Source: Parachlamydiales bacterium
GTDB lineage: Bacteria > Chlamydiota > Chlamydiia > Chlamydiales > JAEYWL01
Assembly: GCA_020054065.1 (NCBI GenBank)
Contig: JAGVLX010000049.1
Coordinates: 1-51,662 of the forward strand
DNA length: 51,662 nt
Direction of reading: 5' to 3'
Within the stretch, counting starts at the first letter, position 1. Each line of letters starts with the position of its first letter. Under the pieces are notes generated by a model. The model was not told the DNA's origin, made no database searches, and worked only from the letters and a program-made list of their open reading frames with translations. Of this stretch, positions 17,248 to 25,365 are shown piece after piece. Position numbers and translations under genes: made by a program.

Positions 17248-18069
17248 ATGGAGAAGCTCCGGTGGTTTTTAATCGCCGTCTTTTTTGTGGTGACGGTGAT
17301 TGCTAGCTTCGATTTAGGTCCGGTGATAAACCTCATCATGCCCATTTTGGTGGTGGTCACGTTGTCGATTGCTTCCTTTTTACATGGACTGGAGCGGTAT
17401 GGGTTGAAGAACATGCTCGTTTTTTTTGGTTTCACATGTGTGATCAGCCTCTTCTTTGAAGCATTAAGCATCCAGACCGGATTTCCATTCGGCTTTTATA
17501 ATTATGACAAATTGCTAGGTCCTAGAATTTTTGAAGTGCCGGTCGTGATTGTGTTTGCTTACTTTAGCATGGCCTATGTGTCATGGATGTTAGCGCATGT
17601 GTTGTTGAATCAATATAGCGTTCGGCTGCAGGGGAGTAAGATCTTTCTGGTCGCCTTTGTTGCGGCGTTCGTGATGGTGATGTGGGATTTATGCATGGAT
17701 CCCCTAGCATCAACGATCGGCCAATTGTGGGTATGGAGAGAGCCGGGTTCCTATTACGGAGTCCCCTTATCGAACTATTTTGGATGGTTTTTGGTGGTTT
17801 ATCTGATTTTTCAAAGTTTTGCTGTCTATATTTCGAAGAACGATATTTCGATTTCAGATCAGAAAGAATTTTGGTATGAGGCTGCGACTTTATACGCCAT
17901 TCAGGGACTTTTTATGATCATGAGTCCTTTGACTGTCGAACAGCACCCGGATATTTATGGACCGATGGCGCTCGTTACTGTGTTTACGATGATGTTTGTG
18001 GCCATGATTTCATTTATTCTTATTCATGATAGAAGACCTTTAGGAGGTAGGGATGATTCGCAAGCTTAA
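17248..18069 (+). CDS. Carotenoid biosynthesis protein, CruF-like
   Basis: The 273-residue polytopic membrane protein matches the CruF/DUF422 family, whose characterised members hydrate the C-1',2' double bond of carotenoids. Landmarks are SFLHGLERYGLKNML, EALSIQTGFPFGFYNYDKLL, and WDLCMDPLASTIGQLWVWRE followed by GSYYGVPLSNYFGWFLV. About seven hydrophobic helices are seen. The frame is open to a GTG at 17215 inside the repeat element; I prefer the ATG at 17248 with AGAGGAAG just before it. No other carotenoid gene lies nearby, so the substrate may come from genes elsewhere or the protein may have another role. Its last 17 nt overlap the small gene at 18053. Confidence 0.85.
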   Translation: MEKLRWFLIAVFFVVTVIASFDLGPVINLIMPILVVVTLSIASFLHGLERYGLKNMLVFFGFTCVISLFFEALSIQTGFPFGFYNYDKLLGPRIFEVPVVIVFAYFSMAYVSWMLAHVLLNQYSVRLQGSKIFLVAFVAAFVMVMWDLCMDPLASTIGQLWVWREPGSYYGVPLSNYFGWFLVVYLIFQSFAVYISKNDISISDQKEFWYEAATLYAIQGLFMIMSPLTVEQHPDIYGPMALVTVFTMMFVAMISFILIHDRRPLGGRDDSQA

Positions 18070-18205
18070 AACCGGAGGATACCGTATCTATTCGCGCTCA
18101 AAAGACCCACGCACTGGCAAGCGTCGAAATTTAGGCACCTTTGCTACACACGCGGCAGCGGAAAAACACGAGCGTGAAATTCAATATTTTAAAAGACATC
18201 ATTAA
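18053..18205 (+). CDS. Small basic protein, 50 residues
   Basis: This short gene starts inside the end of the CruF-like gene in another frame. TAGGAGG (18041-18047) lies 5 nt before the ATG. The product begins MIRKLKTGGYRIYSRSKDPR and continues TGKRRNLGTFATHAAAEKHE, ending EIQYFKRHH. The pattern of a short beta strand, KDPxTGKRRNLGTF and an A-A-E-K-H-E helix resembles the small arm-type DNA-binding domain of tyrosine recombinases and similar stand-alone proteins seen in other bacteria. It is strongly basic, so nucleic acid binding is plausible. The function is unknown. Confidence 0.8.
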   Translation: MIRKLKTGGYRIYSRSKDPRTGKRRNLGTFATHAAAEKHEREIQYFKRHH

Positions 18206-18220
18206 GGCACTCCTTATTCC

Positions 18221-19066
18221 CTATAAATGCCACTTCAACTTGAGTTCTTCATCTGAATTAAGAGTTGCTGTAGTGAACCGAGATAAGAAATTAAGAAACG
18301 CTCGCGACAGGGTTCCTTTAGCGTAGATATCCAATCTAGAGGGTACGGGAGTAAACCCGATTTCCCGTTTTGCCTTGTCTGCGCTCATTCCCACATTGAC
18401 CATGTTGAATTTTCTTTGCGAAATCGCATGGTCGATGAATGCATAATGCATCCAAGAATAAGCATAGCTAGGCGTCGAATGTTCATAATTCAATCCGCAA
18501 CAAGTGGAGTGCAAGATAGAGGATTCTTCTTGTAAAACAAACACACCGATCATTTCCTTATTGCGCCATGCGGTGAGTAAGGAGTAGTCTGAACGTTTGG
18601 CGGCTTCATTAAAGAAATGTTGATCATAAATCCAATGATGATAGTGCTGGGCCACATTCAGATATAAACGGTTGACGGTTTGTGCATGTTCTGACCAATC
18701 GTTTTGGATGATTTTAATGGTGCATCCATGGGCGTCGAATTTTTGTTTCGATTTTTTATAGTTCCACCGGTGCCACCGCTCCATACACGTGATGCATTCC
18801 TCAATCGAGCGGTAAGAGGAAATCGCGAGGTGCCAGCGATTAAGGCCGTTGATGGAATAATTGCGGTTTGGTAATGCCGGCTGCGCTTCAGCTTGACTGG
18901 CATGGACGAGGATGTCTGTCTGAGGATGGACGATGAGGGGAGTGTGTAGGTTAAAACTATACTGCACACGGATGATTGGCTTAGGCCAACTTAACTGTAG
19001 CCCCATCAGTTCTGGGAGAGAGAACTCGTGCAGCGATGAATAATTCTCAAGAGGAAAACTTTTCAT
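18221..19066 (-). CDS. FemAB/GNAT-like acyltransferase-fold protein
   Basis: The 281-residue protein resembles the double-GNAT FemAB-like/BioF2-like group. The C-terminal half shows the usual order: YLNVAQHYHHWIYDQHFFNE, then LLTAWRNKEMIGVFVLQEES (substrate strand), then YEHSTPSYAYSWMHYAFIDHA, and VNVGMSADKAKREIGFTPVP. Such proteins transfer acyl or aminoacyl groups, but the substrate here is unknown. No signal peptide is present. It converges on the small basic protein gene and lies downstream of the hemerythrin gene on the same strand, 70 nt apart, possibly in one unit with tetR. Confidence 0.75.
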   Translation of the reverse strand: MKSFPLENYSSLHEFSLPELMGLQLSWPKPIIRVQYSFNLHTPLIVHPQTDILVHASQAEAQPALPNRNYSINGLNRWHLAISSYRSIEECITCMERWHRWNYKKSKQKFDAHGCTIKIIQNDWSEHAQTVNRLYLNVAQHYHHWIYDQHFFNEAAKRSDYSLLTAWRNKEMIGVFVLQEESSILHSTCCGLNYEHSTPSYAYSWMHYAFIDHAISQRKFNMVNVGMSADKAKREIGFTPVPSRLDIYAKGTLSRAFLNFLSRFTTATLNSDEELKLKWHL

Positions 19067-19136
19067 TTAGCATTAAATTATAATTTTTAATTTAAAAATG
19101 AAAGGCATTAGATGCTGAAGAGTGCTCTATCCATCT

Positions 19137-19748
19137 TCAAATTGAACCAATCGCTTTCCAAACCTCTGCAAAGTGGTTTGGCTGAGCATCTTGGATGTCG
19201 GTTAAAAATGCTTTCTGGTCACTTGGATTCATATGGGGAAATAACACCTGTAGCATCTCGACTAATTGATCCGGGGTCATCATCCGGTAGGTTACTGCTT
19301 CGACTTGTTTCAATTCCGCATCCGAATAGAGGCGCTGGAGCTCGGGTAAAATCAGGGTTTCCTCTTCGTGCAAGTGGTGTAAGTTGTCCGCTACAAATTT
19401 CCGATACGTTAAATATAATTGATATCCAAGAGCGACTTTTTCCTCCTCAGAGCCAGCTTGTTTCACCTGCTCGAACAATTGAACAATTTCTTCGAGCTGC
19501 TCATCCTGATGCGCATGATCTTGCTCGGCATGCTTGTGCACGTGGGAATGTTTCTTTTCCAATAAGCTATGAAGCTTTTCGTTTTCATAGTGGGCATGCG
19601 CCTTCAGCATCTCCGAAAGACCTTGAAAAGCGTAGTAGGCTTCTTGTATTTCAATGGGATTCATAAAATCGGTTCGTGCGATTTTACGCTCCACATCATT
19701 TAAAGCGGCGCTAACATATTTATGTTCACGATAAAATTGATATCTCAT
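19137..19748 (-). CDS. Hemerythrin-like HHE-domain protein
   Basis: The 203-residue helical protein is rich in His and Glu in a spacing typical of hemerythrin HHE domains: YREHKYVSAAL near the N-terminus, KAHAHYENEKLHSLLEKKHS in the middle and ADNLHHLHEEETLILPELQ later. These can bind a di-iron centre used in oxygen, NO or peroxide sensing or in iron handling. The frame is open to 19826, but the ATG at 19748 overlaps the tetR stop as ATGA and has AAGGAGG 9 nt upstream, so I take that start. Coupling to a TetR regulator suggests it is the regulated target. The ligand chemistry is not known. Confidence 0.88.
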   Translation of the reverse strand: MRYQFYREHKYVSAALNDVERKIARTDFMNPIEIQEAYYAFQGLSEMLKAHAHYENEKLHSLLEKKHSHVHKHAEQDHAHQDEQLEEIVQLFEQVKQAGSEEEKVALGYQLYLTYRKFVADNLHHLHEEETLILPELQRLYSDAELKQVEAVTYRMMTPDQLVEMLQVLFPHMNPSDQKAFLTDIQDAQPNHFAEVWKAIGSI

Positions 19749-20329
19749 GGCTTGAGCCTCCTTAAAAATTGTTGAAAGTGGTGTTTCATCCATTTTTGAA
19801 GAGTTCCTTTGCCGCTTAAAGTCCATTGGATCACGAGTCCATGACGTAAAGCATCAAGTTCCCACACCAATGCTTGAATATCGATTGAGCCGCTAATTTC
19901 GTTACACGCCTGTCCCTTTTTGATCAATTCGCCAATGCGCTTGCGGAAGGTCTCAAAGAGTTTGCGAGCGATTGGATGTAATTCCGGATCGATCATGTCC
20001 AACTTAAGCACTCCCAAACTATTTGCAATATCACGCCGTGATCCAAATCCCTCGGGAATGTCGCAGAGAAAATGAATCAGTTCTTGATCCCAAGGGAGCT
20101 GTTTCTCTTTGAGTGCCGCCAAATCGTGGTTGAGCTTTACATTGGCTTGTTTGGCTGCGCGAATCAGCAAAGTTTGCTTAGAACCAAACCGCTGCAATAA
20201 TGTGGCGGGGGATAACCCCACTACCTTGCTTATGTCAGCAAGAGTGAACGTTTCAGGCCCTTTGTCGCTAATGACTAGGAGGGCCTTGTCTAATATGACT
20301 TCGTTGCTGATGGCTTTGCTTTTGCTCAT
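19745..20329 (-). CDS. TetR-family transcriptional regulator
   Basis: The 194-residue protein has an N-terminal TetR helix-turn-helix (residues about 10-56: ILDKALLVISDKGPETFTLA, DISKVVGLSPATLLQRFGSK), followed by a helical ligand domain. It is the first gene of a unit with the hemerythrin-like gene (4-nt overlap). A perfect 20-bp palindrome ends 10 nt before its start codon and is its likely own operator, implying autorepression and ligand-released expression of the pair. The ligand is unknown. Confidence 0.93.
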   Translation of the reverse strand: MSKSKAISNEVILDKALLVISDKGPETFTLADISKVVGLSPATLLQRFGSKQTLLIRAAKQANVKLNHDLAALKEKQLPWDQELIHFLCDIPEGFGSRRDIANSLGVLKLDMIDPELHPIARKLFETFRKRIGELIKKGQACNEISGSIDIQALVWELDALRHGLVIQWTLSGKGTLQKWMKHHFQQFLRRLKP

Positions 20330-20338
20330 ATTTTTATG

Positions 20339-20358
20339 ATAAATGAACGTTCATTTAT
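20339..20358. promoter_or_regulatory. Perfect 20-bp palindromic operator for the TetR regulator
   Basis: ATAAATGAACGTTCATTTAT is an exact palindrome located 10 nt upstream of the tetR start codon. The TGAACGTTCA core is typical of TetR-family operators in length and symmetry. Confidence 0.8.
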
Positions 20359-20409
20359 AATCATCCTATTTTGCGCAACATTTTATTTTTAAATACATGC
20401 CTGCTATCT

Positions 20410-20434
20410 ACCAATTAATTTGGTAACATACCAA
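20410..20434. other. Three half-sites ACCAA/TTGGT spaced 10 nt
   Basis: ACCAA (20410), TTGGT (20420) and ACCAA (20430) alternate in orientation with start points exactly 10 nt apart, so they lie on one helix face. The site is between tetR's upstream region and the 3' end of the methyltransferase gene. It may be a regulatory site or a weak hairpin; the evidence is pattern only. Confidence 0.3.
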
Positions 20435-20468
20435 TAAATAGGGTGAGATTTAGGAAATGTTTAAGTTT

Positions 20469-21161
20469 TCATTTTCTTTTTTGAAATATTGCATTGATAA
20501 CACATCGAGAATACTCCTTTCCGTGCATCGGGCTTACAGAATTTTGTTCGCTTATGCTGATGATTTTAAAGGAGTCTGAGAATTCATTTGTTAAATCTTC
20601 AGGAGAATAAAGAAACGAACGGATGTGTGAATAGGGATCAATGATTTGTTTGTGCTGAGGTTTTGATGAAGCTTCTAATAAAGGTCCATAAAATCCATCT
20701 TGATCTGACGCCAGCGAGATAAAATAAAATCCTTCAGGTTTTAATGTCCTCCGTAATTCCTGGCGATAGCGCGTTTGCTTATCCTTATCAACGATGTGCT
20801 TGTAGCAAAAGATATCAATCACGATATCGAATGCTTGTGATTTCACTGGCCAGGGTTGAGAGACATCCGAGGCGATCGCTTGAATAGGTAAGTGATTTAA
20901 TTTAGCTATTTGATTAATAGTGGCTACATTTTCATCTACAAGGTCAATCGAGGTCACTGTAAAACCTTGGGAAGCTAAATAAAAGCTATTGCGTCCTTGG
21001 CCGCAACCCATCTCTGCAGCAAACCGAAGAGTCGGATAGCGCTTTAACCACTCGACAAATTCAACGAGCGGTTTTGAGGGTTCTTTTCTGAATGAAGAGG
21101 GAATGCCTTTTTGCTTATATTCCTCCCTCCACGCCTGTTTTAGCGAGTCAGACGAGTGCAT
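20469..21161 (-). CDS. Class I SAM-dependent methyltransferase
   Basis: The 230-residue protein has a Rossmann-type methyltransferase fold. Motif I is FAAEMGCGQGRNSFYLASQG (about residues 46-66), the acidic residue ending strand 2 is in VTSIDLVDENV, and the strand 4 region is FDIVIDIFCYKHIV. A post-motif RTLKPEGFYFISLAS fits. Small-molecule methylation (as in TehB/UbiE-like members) is more likely than nucleic acid, but the substrate is unknown. It lies 37 nt downstream of the beta-barrel gene on the same strand. Confidence 0.88.
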   Translation of the reverse strand: MHSSDSLKQAWREEYKQKGIPSSFRKEPSKPLVEFVEWLKRYPTLRFAAEMGCGQGRNSFYLASQGFTVTSIDLVDENVATINQIAKLNHLPIQAIASDVSQPWPVKSQAFDIVIDIFCYKHIVDKDKQTRYRQELRRTLKPEGFYFISLASDQDGFYGPLLEASSKPQHKQIIDPYSHIRSFLYSPEDLTNEFSDSFKIISISEQNSVSPMHGKEYSRCVINAIFQKRK

Positions 21162-21198
21162 GGGATTACGATTTTAGTTAAATCATGATGAATTCACA

Positions 21199-22068
21199 TT
21201 AATTCACGCTGAACTGGTTGATATTCGTATCTACAAAAAAGTTCGAATGGTTTGCGATAGACATATACGCAGACTCGCACCAATCGCAGCAGCTTGTAAA
21301 GTTAAACGTAATTCCAATGCTGATGTTCGCATGATAATGACTACTTTGGGTTACTCCAGGCGAGGATCGTGCAAACATGTACGATCCGTTTCCGTCTAAG
21401 TAGAGCCGGTCTGTCAAAGGCACCTTAATGGAAAACCCGGTGATCAAATTACCCGCTTTGCCGTTGGGAAACATTAGGCTATGTCGGTATGGCATGCCGA
21501 TCCAGATAGTTGTTTGGGCCGCATTTGCAAAATAATGGGTCCAAAATATGTTCGCTTGACTGATGGCTTTGAAGTTTACCGGAATTCCAAACGCATTTTT
21601 GTGAGCTGTCTCCAATCCATAAGTTCCCCAAAATCCAATTTCCTCAGAACAGCACACATATCCGATTTGAAATCGTAGTTGGTCGATGCTTGGGCTTTGG
21701 TCAAACAAGCTGTAATGCTTTGTAAAGAGACGATCATACACAAGCCCTGCGTTCAAACAGTTAAAAGAAGACGCTGCACCTGCTGTTACAAAGGCAATTT
21801 GCTGCAGTTTTTTAGGGTTTGCAAAAACAAGGTTACCCCTGCCATCCCAATTATAAAGCCCATAGCTTCCTCCTGCTTGCAGAGTAGCATAGTCATAAAA
21901 GGAAAAGCTGCTGTTAGCTGCAATTAATGCTCCATTGTTTCCATTCCAACTGCCGTCAGGAATATCTCGAAAATAATCATACGAGGCATTCATTTCTAAA
22001 CTGTAACCAGAAAGTAATGCTCTTATGCACAAAAAACTCATCAAAAAAGTTGCAACATGTCTTTTCAT
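21199..22068 (-). CDS. Secreted, probable outer membrane beta-barrel protein
   Basis: The 289-residue protein has an N-terminal signal peptide (MKRHVATFLMSFLCIRALLS) and then alternating aromatic/hydrophobic strands such as LQAGGSYGLYNWDGRGNLVF, LRFQIGYVCCSEEIGFWGTY and YHANISIGITFNF. Eight cysteines after the signal peptide include CC and CCDWC clusters, fitting disulfide-linked envelope proteins. It is divergent from the PD40 gene with 37 nt between the starts. I do not recognise a specific family; a barrel is inferred from strand pattern only. Confidence 0.7.
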   Translation of the reverse strand: MKRHVATFLMSFLCIRALLSGYSLEMNASYDYFRDIPDGSWNGNNGALIAANSSFSFYDYATLQAGGSYGLYNWDGRGNLVFANPKKLQQIAFVTAGAASSFNCLNAGLVYDRLFTKHYSLFDQSPSIDQLRFQIGYVCCSEEIGFWGTYGLETAHKNAFGIPVNFKAISQANIFWTHYFANAAQTTIWIGMPYRHSLMFPNGKAGNLITGFSIKVPLTDRLYLDGNGSYMFARSSPGVTQSSHYHANISIGITFNFTSCCDWCESAYMSIANHSNFFVDTNINQFSVN

Positions 22069-22105
22069 AATTTACTCTGCAGGTTAAATAAAATAGAGGT
22101 TAGAG

Positions 22106-23095
22106 ATGTTTTCATATATTTACAAGAGTTTGATAATAGCTGTTCTCGGAATCATCCACCCTGACGAAACGCTGCTTGATCATGTTCAACAACTGACTCG
22201 TCCAGACATGGGATTTGAAAGAGCTGGAGAAGCTTACTTTTCACCGGATGGCCAGATGATTAGTTTTCAGGCCGTTCCCAAAGGAAGTAGCGGCTATCAA
22301 ATTTACACCCTGAATTTAATGAGTAAGGAATTGCGCCAAATTAGCCAAAACGCGTTGACCTGTACCTGCTCGTTTTTCAGTCCAGACGGTAAAAAACTGA
22401 TTTTTGCAGCAAGCCCCGCACACATCATAACTGAAACAAGCAGTCGCTATAAATGGGATTTAACACCTTACATGAATATCTATGAAGCGAATATCGATGG
22501 GTCTGATCCAGTCGCTTTAACGCATGGACCTGCCTATCATGCAGAGTGCGCTTATTCTCCGGATGGATCTGAGATTGTCTACGCCAGCAACGAAGACGGC
22601 AATATGAATATTTATGTGATGAATCGGGATGGTTCACATGTTAGGCAAATAACTCATACGACCCATTGCTATAATGGTGGGCCGTTCTTTTCTCCCGACG
22701 GTCAAAAAATCGTGTTCAGGGCAGATCGCGATATTCCGGACCGGTTGCAAATTTACATGATTGATAAAGATGGCTCAAATTTAGTTCAGCTGACCGATAA
22801 TGAAGCGATTAATTGGGCACCCTTTTGGCATCCTTCGCAAGATGTCATCGCCTACACAACTTCGATTCACGGCCACTCCAACTATGAAATCTATTTGCTA
22901 TCGATCAGCACGGGTAGACATTATCGCGTAACCCATCACCCAGCCTTTGATGGATTGCCAACGTTTAATCGCGAGGGAACAAAACTATTATGGACTTCCA
23001 GACGGGGTAGCGATAACACTCCCCAAGTATTCATGGCTGATTTTAGCTTGCCGTCTGATTGGATTTCGAAATCATTTTTAGGAGAACATGAATGA
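22106..23095 (+). CDS. TolB-like PD40 beta-propeller protein
   Basis: The 329-residue protein is built of WD40-like PD40 repeats. At least five are visible by their signatures: YFSPDGQMISF, FFSPDGKKLIFAA, AYSPDGSEIVYAS, FFSPDGQKIVFRA and a more degenerate PFWHPSQDVIAYTT. They make a six-bladed TolB-type propeller. The N-terminus MFSYIYKSLIIAVLGIIHPD is hydrophobic and may act as a signal or anchor. Unlike TolB, no N-terminal alpha/beta domain is present, so it is not the Tol-Pal subunit. Its end overlaps the Kelch-like gene by 4 nt (ATGA), so both are cotranslated. Confidence 0.85.
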   Translation: MFSYIYKSLIIAVLGIIHPDETLLDHVQQLTRPDMGFERAGEAYFSPDGQMISFQAVPKGSSGYQIYTLNLMSKELRQISQNALTCTCSFFSPDGKKLIFAASPAHIITETSSRYKWDLTPYMNIYEANIDGSDPVALTHGPAYHAECAYSPDGSEIVYASNEDGNMNIYVMNRDGSHVRQITHTTHCYNGGPFFSPDGQKIVFRADRDIPDRLQIYMIDKDGSNLVQLTDNEAINWAPFWHPSQDVIAYTTSIHGHSNYEIYLLSISTGRHYRVTHHPAFDGLPTFNREGTKLLWTSRRGSDNTPQVFMADFSLPSDWISKSFLGEHE

Positions 23096-24501
23096 AACTC
23101 ATGAATAAATTAGCGCTTTGCAGCGCATTTCTTTTGCAATTCAATCTCATTTGGAGCCAAAACCAAACGGATACTTTAAGCCAAGTGTTTCCTGAAAATG
23201 CTCTGCCATTCACCATACAACTTGATGTGGCTAACTTTTCATTGCCTACCGGCCTCCAATCATTTGCCAGTGCTATTTATAATGGTAAATGGGTGATTTT
23301 AGCTGGCAGGACAAATGGATTACATGGATTTGATAATGTAGGAAATAATTTCCCGCCCTCCTTTCAAAATACTACCGTCTATGTGATTGATCCTGCAACA
23401 GGAATCTCTTGGAGCCGCGCCCTTAACGATCGATCGGGATTGACTCAAGCAGAAATTGATTCCTTATCCGTTACAGCTTCCCAATCGTTTCAAAAAGGAA
23501 ATCTTCTTTATTTCGTAGGTGGATATGGAATCAATACTGCTACGAATACCATGGAAACTAAAGGGATTCTAACTGTGATTGATCTTGTCAAGTTGGTGGG
23601 CTGGGTCATCAATGGAACTCCGCTAGCTAAATGTGCCATCCGTCAAGTTTTTCATCCGTTTTTAACCGTGACCGGTGGGTTTTTATTTCAAGCTAATGAC
23701 CATCAACCCATGCTGCTGATGCTTGGACAAAACTTCATGGGACTGTACACCGATAGTTCAAATGGGCTTTATACCAGGCAAATACGTCCATTTTGGATCA
23801 TTGCACATAAAAATGAATTGTCGATTCTGGCCCAACCATCGGAGGTGACGATACCGGACTATAGGCGTAGAGACTTGAATATCGTCCCCACGATTCACAA
23901 CAATAAGTTCGACTATACCGCGTTTGCCGGAGTCTTCACACCAGATACCGGCGTATGGACGGTACCGATTACGATCTTTGCCGATGGATCGAGTTTTCAA
24001 CCAGATCCAAACGATCCTAACACCTTTAAGCAGGCCATGAATCATTATAATTGTCCAGCCTTTGGACTCTATTCGGTGGGGAAAAAAGAGATGTTTGTGG
24101 TGTTTCCGGGAGGGATCAGTTTCGGTTATTTCTCGGGCGGAACGTTTCAAACTGATGCTGAATTTCCCTTTATCAATCAAATCACGACCGTTAAAATCGA
24201 CCGACGCCGTCAGTATACTCAATATTTGATGAATAACGAATATCCTTTTTTGGTATCTACGGGATCAAATCCAGGCAATCAGCTTTTATTTGGTGCGGAA
24301 GCTGTCTTTTTTCCTAAAGATGGAGTGCCCGTGTTTGCAAATGGGGTGTTCCAGCTCGATGCACTGCCGAAAACCCCTACGGTGATTGGATATATTGCTG
24401 GCGGAATCATGAGTACGCTGCCGAATACAAACACCAGCGCGGACTCGACAGCATCCCCCTATGTGTTTACGGTTACCCTCGTTCCCAAAGATCCCTCGTA
24501 A
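23092..24501 (+). CDS. Secreted Kelch-like beta-propeller protein
   Basis: The 469-residue protein has a signal peptide (MKLMNKLALCSAFLLQFNLIWSQ, cleavage near 22). Kelch-type signatures follow: GKWVILAGRTNGLHGF, TVYVIDPATGISW, GNLLYFVGGYG and later FVVFPGGISFGYF. The opening block (LPTGLQSFASAIYNGKWVIL) is, from memory, like Kelch proteins frequent in Bacteroidota. A propeller with an envelope or host-contact role is likely, but no enzyme motif is seen. It overlaps the PD40 gene by 4 nt and is followed 26 nt later by a membrane protein gene, so the three may form one operon. Confidence 0.78.
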   Translation: MKLMNKLALCSAFLLQFNLIWSQNQTDTLSQVFPENALPFTIQLDVANFSLPTGLQSFASAIYNGKWVILAGRTNGLHGFDNVGNNFPPSFQNTTVYVIDPATGISWSRALNDRSGLTQAEIDSLSVTASQSFQKGNLLYFVGGYGINTATNTMETKGILTVIDLVKLVGWVINGTPLAKCAIRQVFHPFLTVTGGFLFQANDHQPMLLMLGQNFMGLYTDSSNGLYTRQIRPFWIIAHKNELSILAQPSEVTIPDYRRRDLNIVPTIHNNKFDYTAFAGVFTPDTGVWTVPITIFADGSSFQPDPNDPNTFKQAMNHYNCPAFGLYSVGKKEMFVVFPGGISFGYFSGGTFQTDAEFPFINQITTVKIDRRRQYTQYLMNNEYPFLVSTGSNPGNQLLFGAEAVFFPKDGVPVFANGVFQLDALPKTPTVIGYIAGGIMSTLPNTNTSADSTASPYVFTVTLVPKDPS

Positions 24502-24527
24502 CCCTTAAATGACTATGGAGTAAAAAA

Positions 24528-24935
24528 ATGAATGTTAAACGTTATATCGCAGCATCCGTTGCCTTGTTTGTTTTTATTTTCTTATACGAGTGGTTCGTTC
24601 ATGGGTATCTTTTGATGGGATTCTATCAACAAACGGTGCACGTATGGCGCAGTTTTGAGCAGATGGCGACAGAAATGCCGTTGGCGATGGGATATCAACT
24701 GGCCTTATCGACGTGGACTGCCTTTGTATTTGCTCAACTTTTTCCCTCAGGCGGAGTGGAAAATGGAATCCGTTTTGGGCTTTATTTTGGCGTTTTTGCT
24801 GGAATTCTAACAGCTTCATGGTATCTATGGCTGCCTGTACCACTCGCATTAAGTTGGAGCTGGCTGGCTTCAAGTGTCGTCGAAGGATTGGGGGGCGGCT
24901 TAATTCTTGGCGCCATCTATCATGCACAGGATTGA
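24528..24935 (+). CDS. Small four-helix membrane protein, unknown function
   Basis: The 135-residue protein has about four hydrophobic helices: YIAASVALFVFIFLYEWFVH, AMGYQLALSTWTAFVFAQLF, GLYFGVFAGILTASWYLWLP and a final one ending LGGGLILGAIYHAQD. An acidic and a His residue in the first helix (YEWFVHGYLL) are reminiscent of DUF1761-like proteins, but I cannot place it firmly. GGAG (24517-24520) lies 7 nt before the ATG. A 9-nt repeat array begins 7 nt after its stop. Confidence 0.75.
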   Translation: MNVKRYIAASVALFVFIFLYEWFVHGYLLMGFYQQTVHVWRSFEQMATEMPLAMGYQLALSTWTAFVFAQLFPSGGVENGIRFGLYFGVFAGILTASWYLWLPVPLALSWSWLASSVVEGLGGGLILGAIYHAQD

Positions 24936-24942
24936 CTGAGTA

Positions 24943-24978
24943 GAACAGCAGGACAAACACGACATAGAGGACACGCAG
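24943..24978. repeat. Exact 9-nt periodic GAC array
   Basis: Four units in exact 9-nt register: GAACAGCAG, GACAAACAC, GACATAGAG, GACACGCAG. It begins 7 nt after the stop of the upstream gene and, read on that gene's strand, has the same GAC/GGAC sense as the array after cyoE. Confidence 0.7.
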
Positions 24979-25034
24979 GCATACGCATCAACCTAAGCTA
25001 AGGTTTTTTGTTCGGTATGTAGTTAATTCTTATT

Positions 25035-25172
25035 CCGAATTTTCGTGCCCGTGCCCGATCCCGGATCCTAAAATACATAACGTTTGATAAAAACGCTAAG
25101 AATTTAAAATATAGTCAAAACGGATGCAGAAAAACTATCGGAATCAGATCGGGCACGGGCACGAAAATTCGG
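25035..25172. repeat. Long inverted repeat with 26-bp perfect arms
   Basis: Arms 25035-25060 and 25147-25172 are exact complements over 26 bp, each containing the GTGCCCGTGCCCG core, and pairing continues imperfectly inward. The 86-nt centre is AT-rich and codes for nothing. The GC-rich arms stand out from the AT-rich surroundings. It is a MITE-like or palindromic intergenic element; only one copy is in the window. The rest of 24979-25203 holds no gene I can see. Confidence 0.75.
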
Positions 25173-25203
25173 AGAAGATTTGAAAAAACAATAAATTTTT
25201 TAA

Positions 25204-25238
25204 ACGAAAAAGGCAGCTAATGCATTGCAGTAGCTGCC
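25204..25238 (-). terminator. Rho-independent terminator of tRNA-Asn
   Basis: On the minus strand the stem GGCAGCTA/TAGCTGCC (25238-25231 with 25219-25212) is followed by TTTTTCGTTTA. It begins 5 nt after the tRNA 3' end. Confidence 0.88.
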
Positions 25239-25242
25239 AAGA

Positions 25243-25314
25243 CTCCGGAAGTAGGATTCGAACCTACGACCAATGGATTAACAGTCCACTGCTCTACCGC
25301 TGAGCTATTCCGGA
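25243..25314 (-). tRNA. tRNA-Asn (anticodon GTT)
   Basis: The 72-nt cloverleaf has acceptor arms TCCGGAA/TTCCGGA with discriminator G, a D arm GCTC AGCGGTA GAGC, an anticodon stem GTGGA/TCCAT around CTGTTAA (anticodon GTT), and a T arm GTAGG TTCGAAT CCTAC. CCA is not encoded. A terminator follows. Confidence 0.96.
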
Positions 25315-25365
25315 ATAGATGCAGAAATATAGCCGAAATCCCGTTTTACTTGCAAGATCCCTTTT

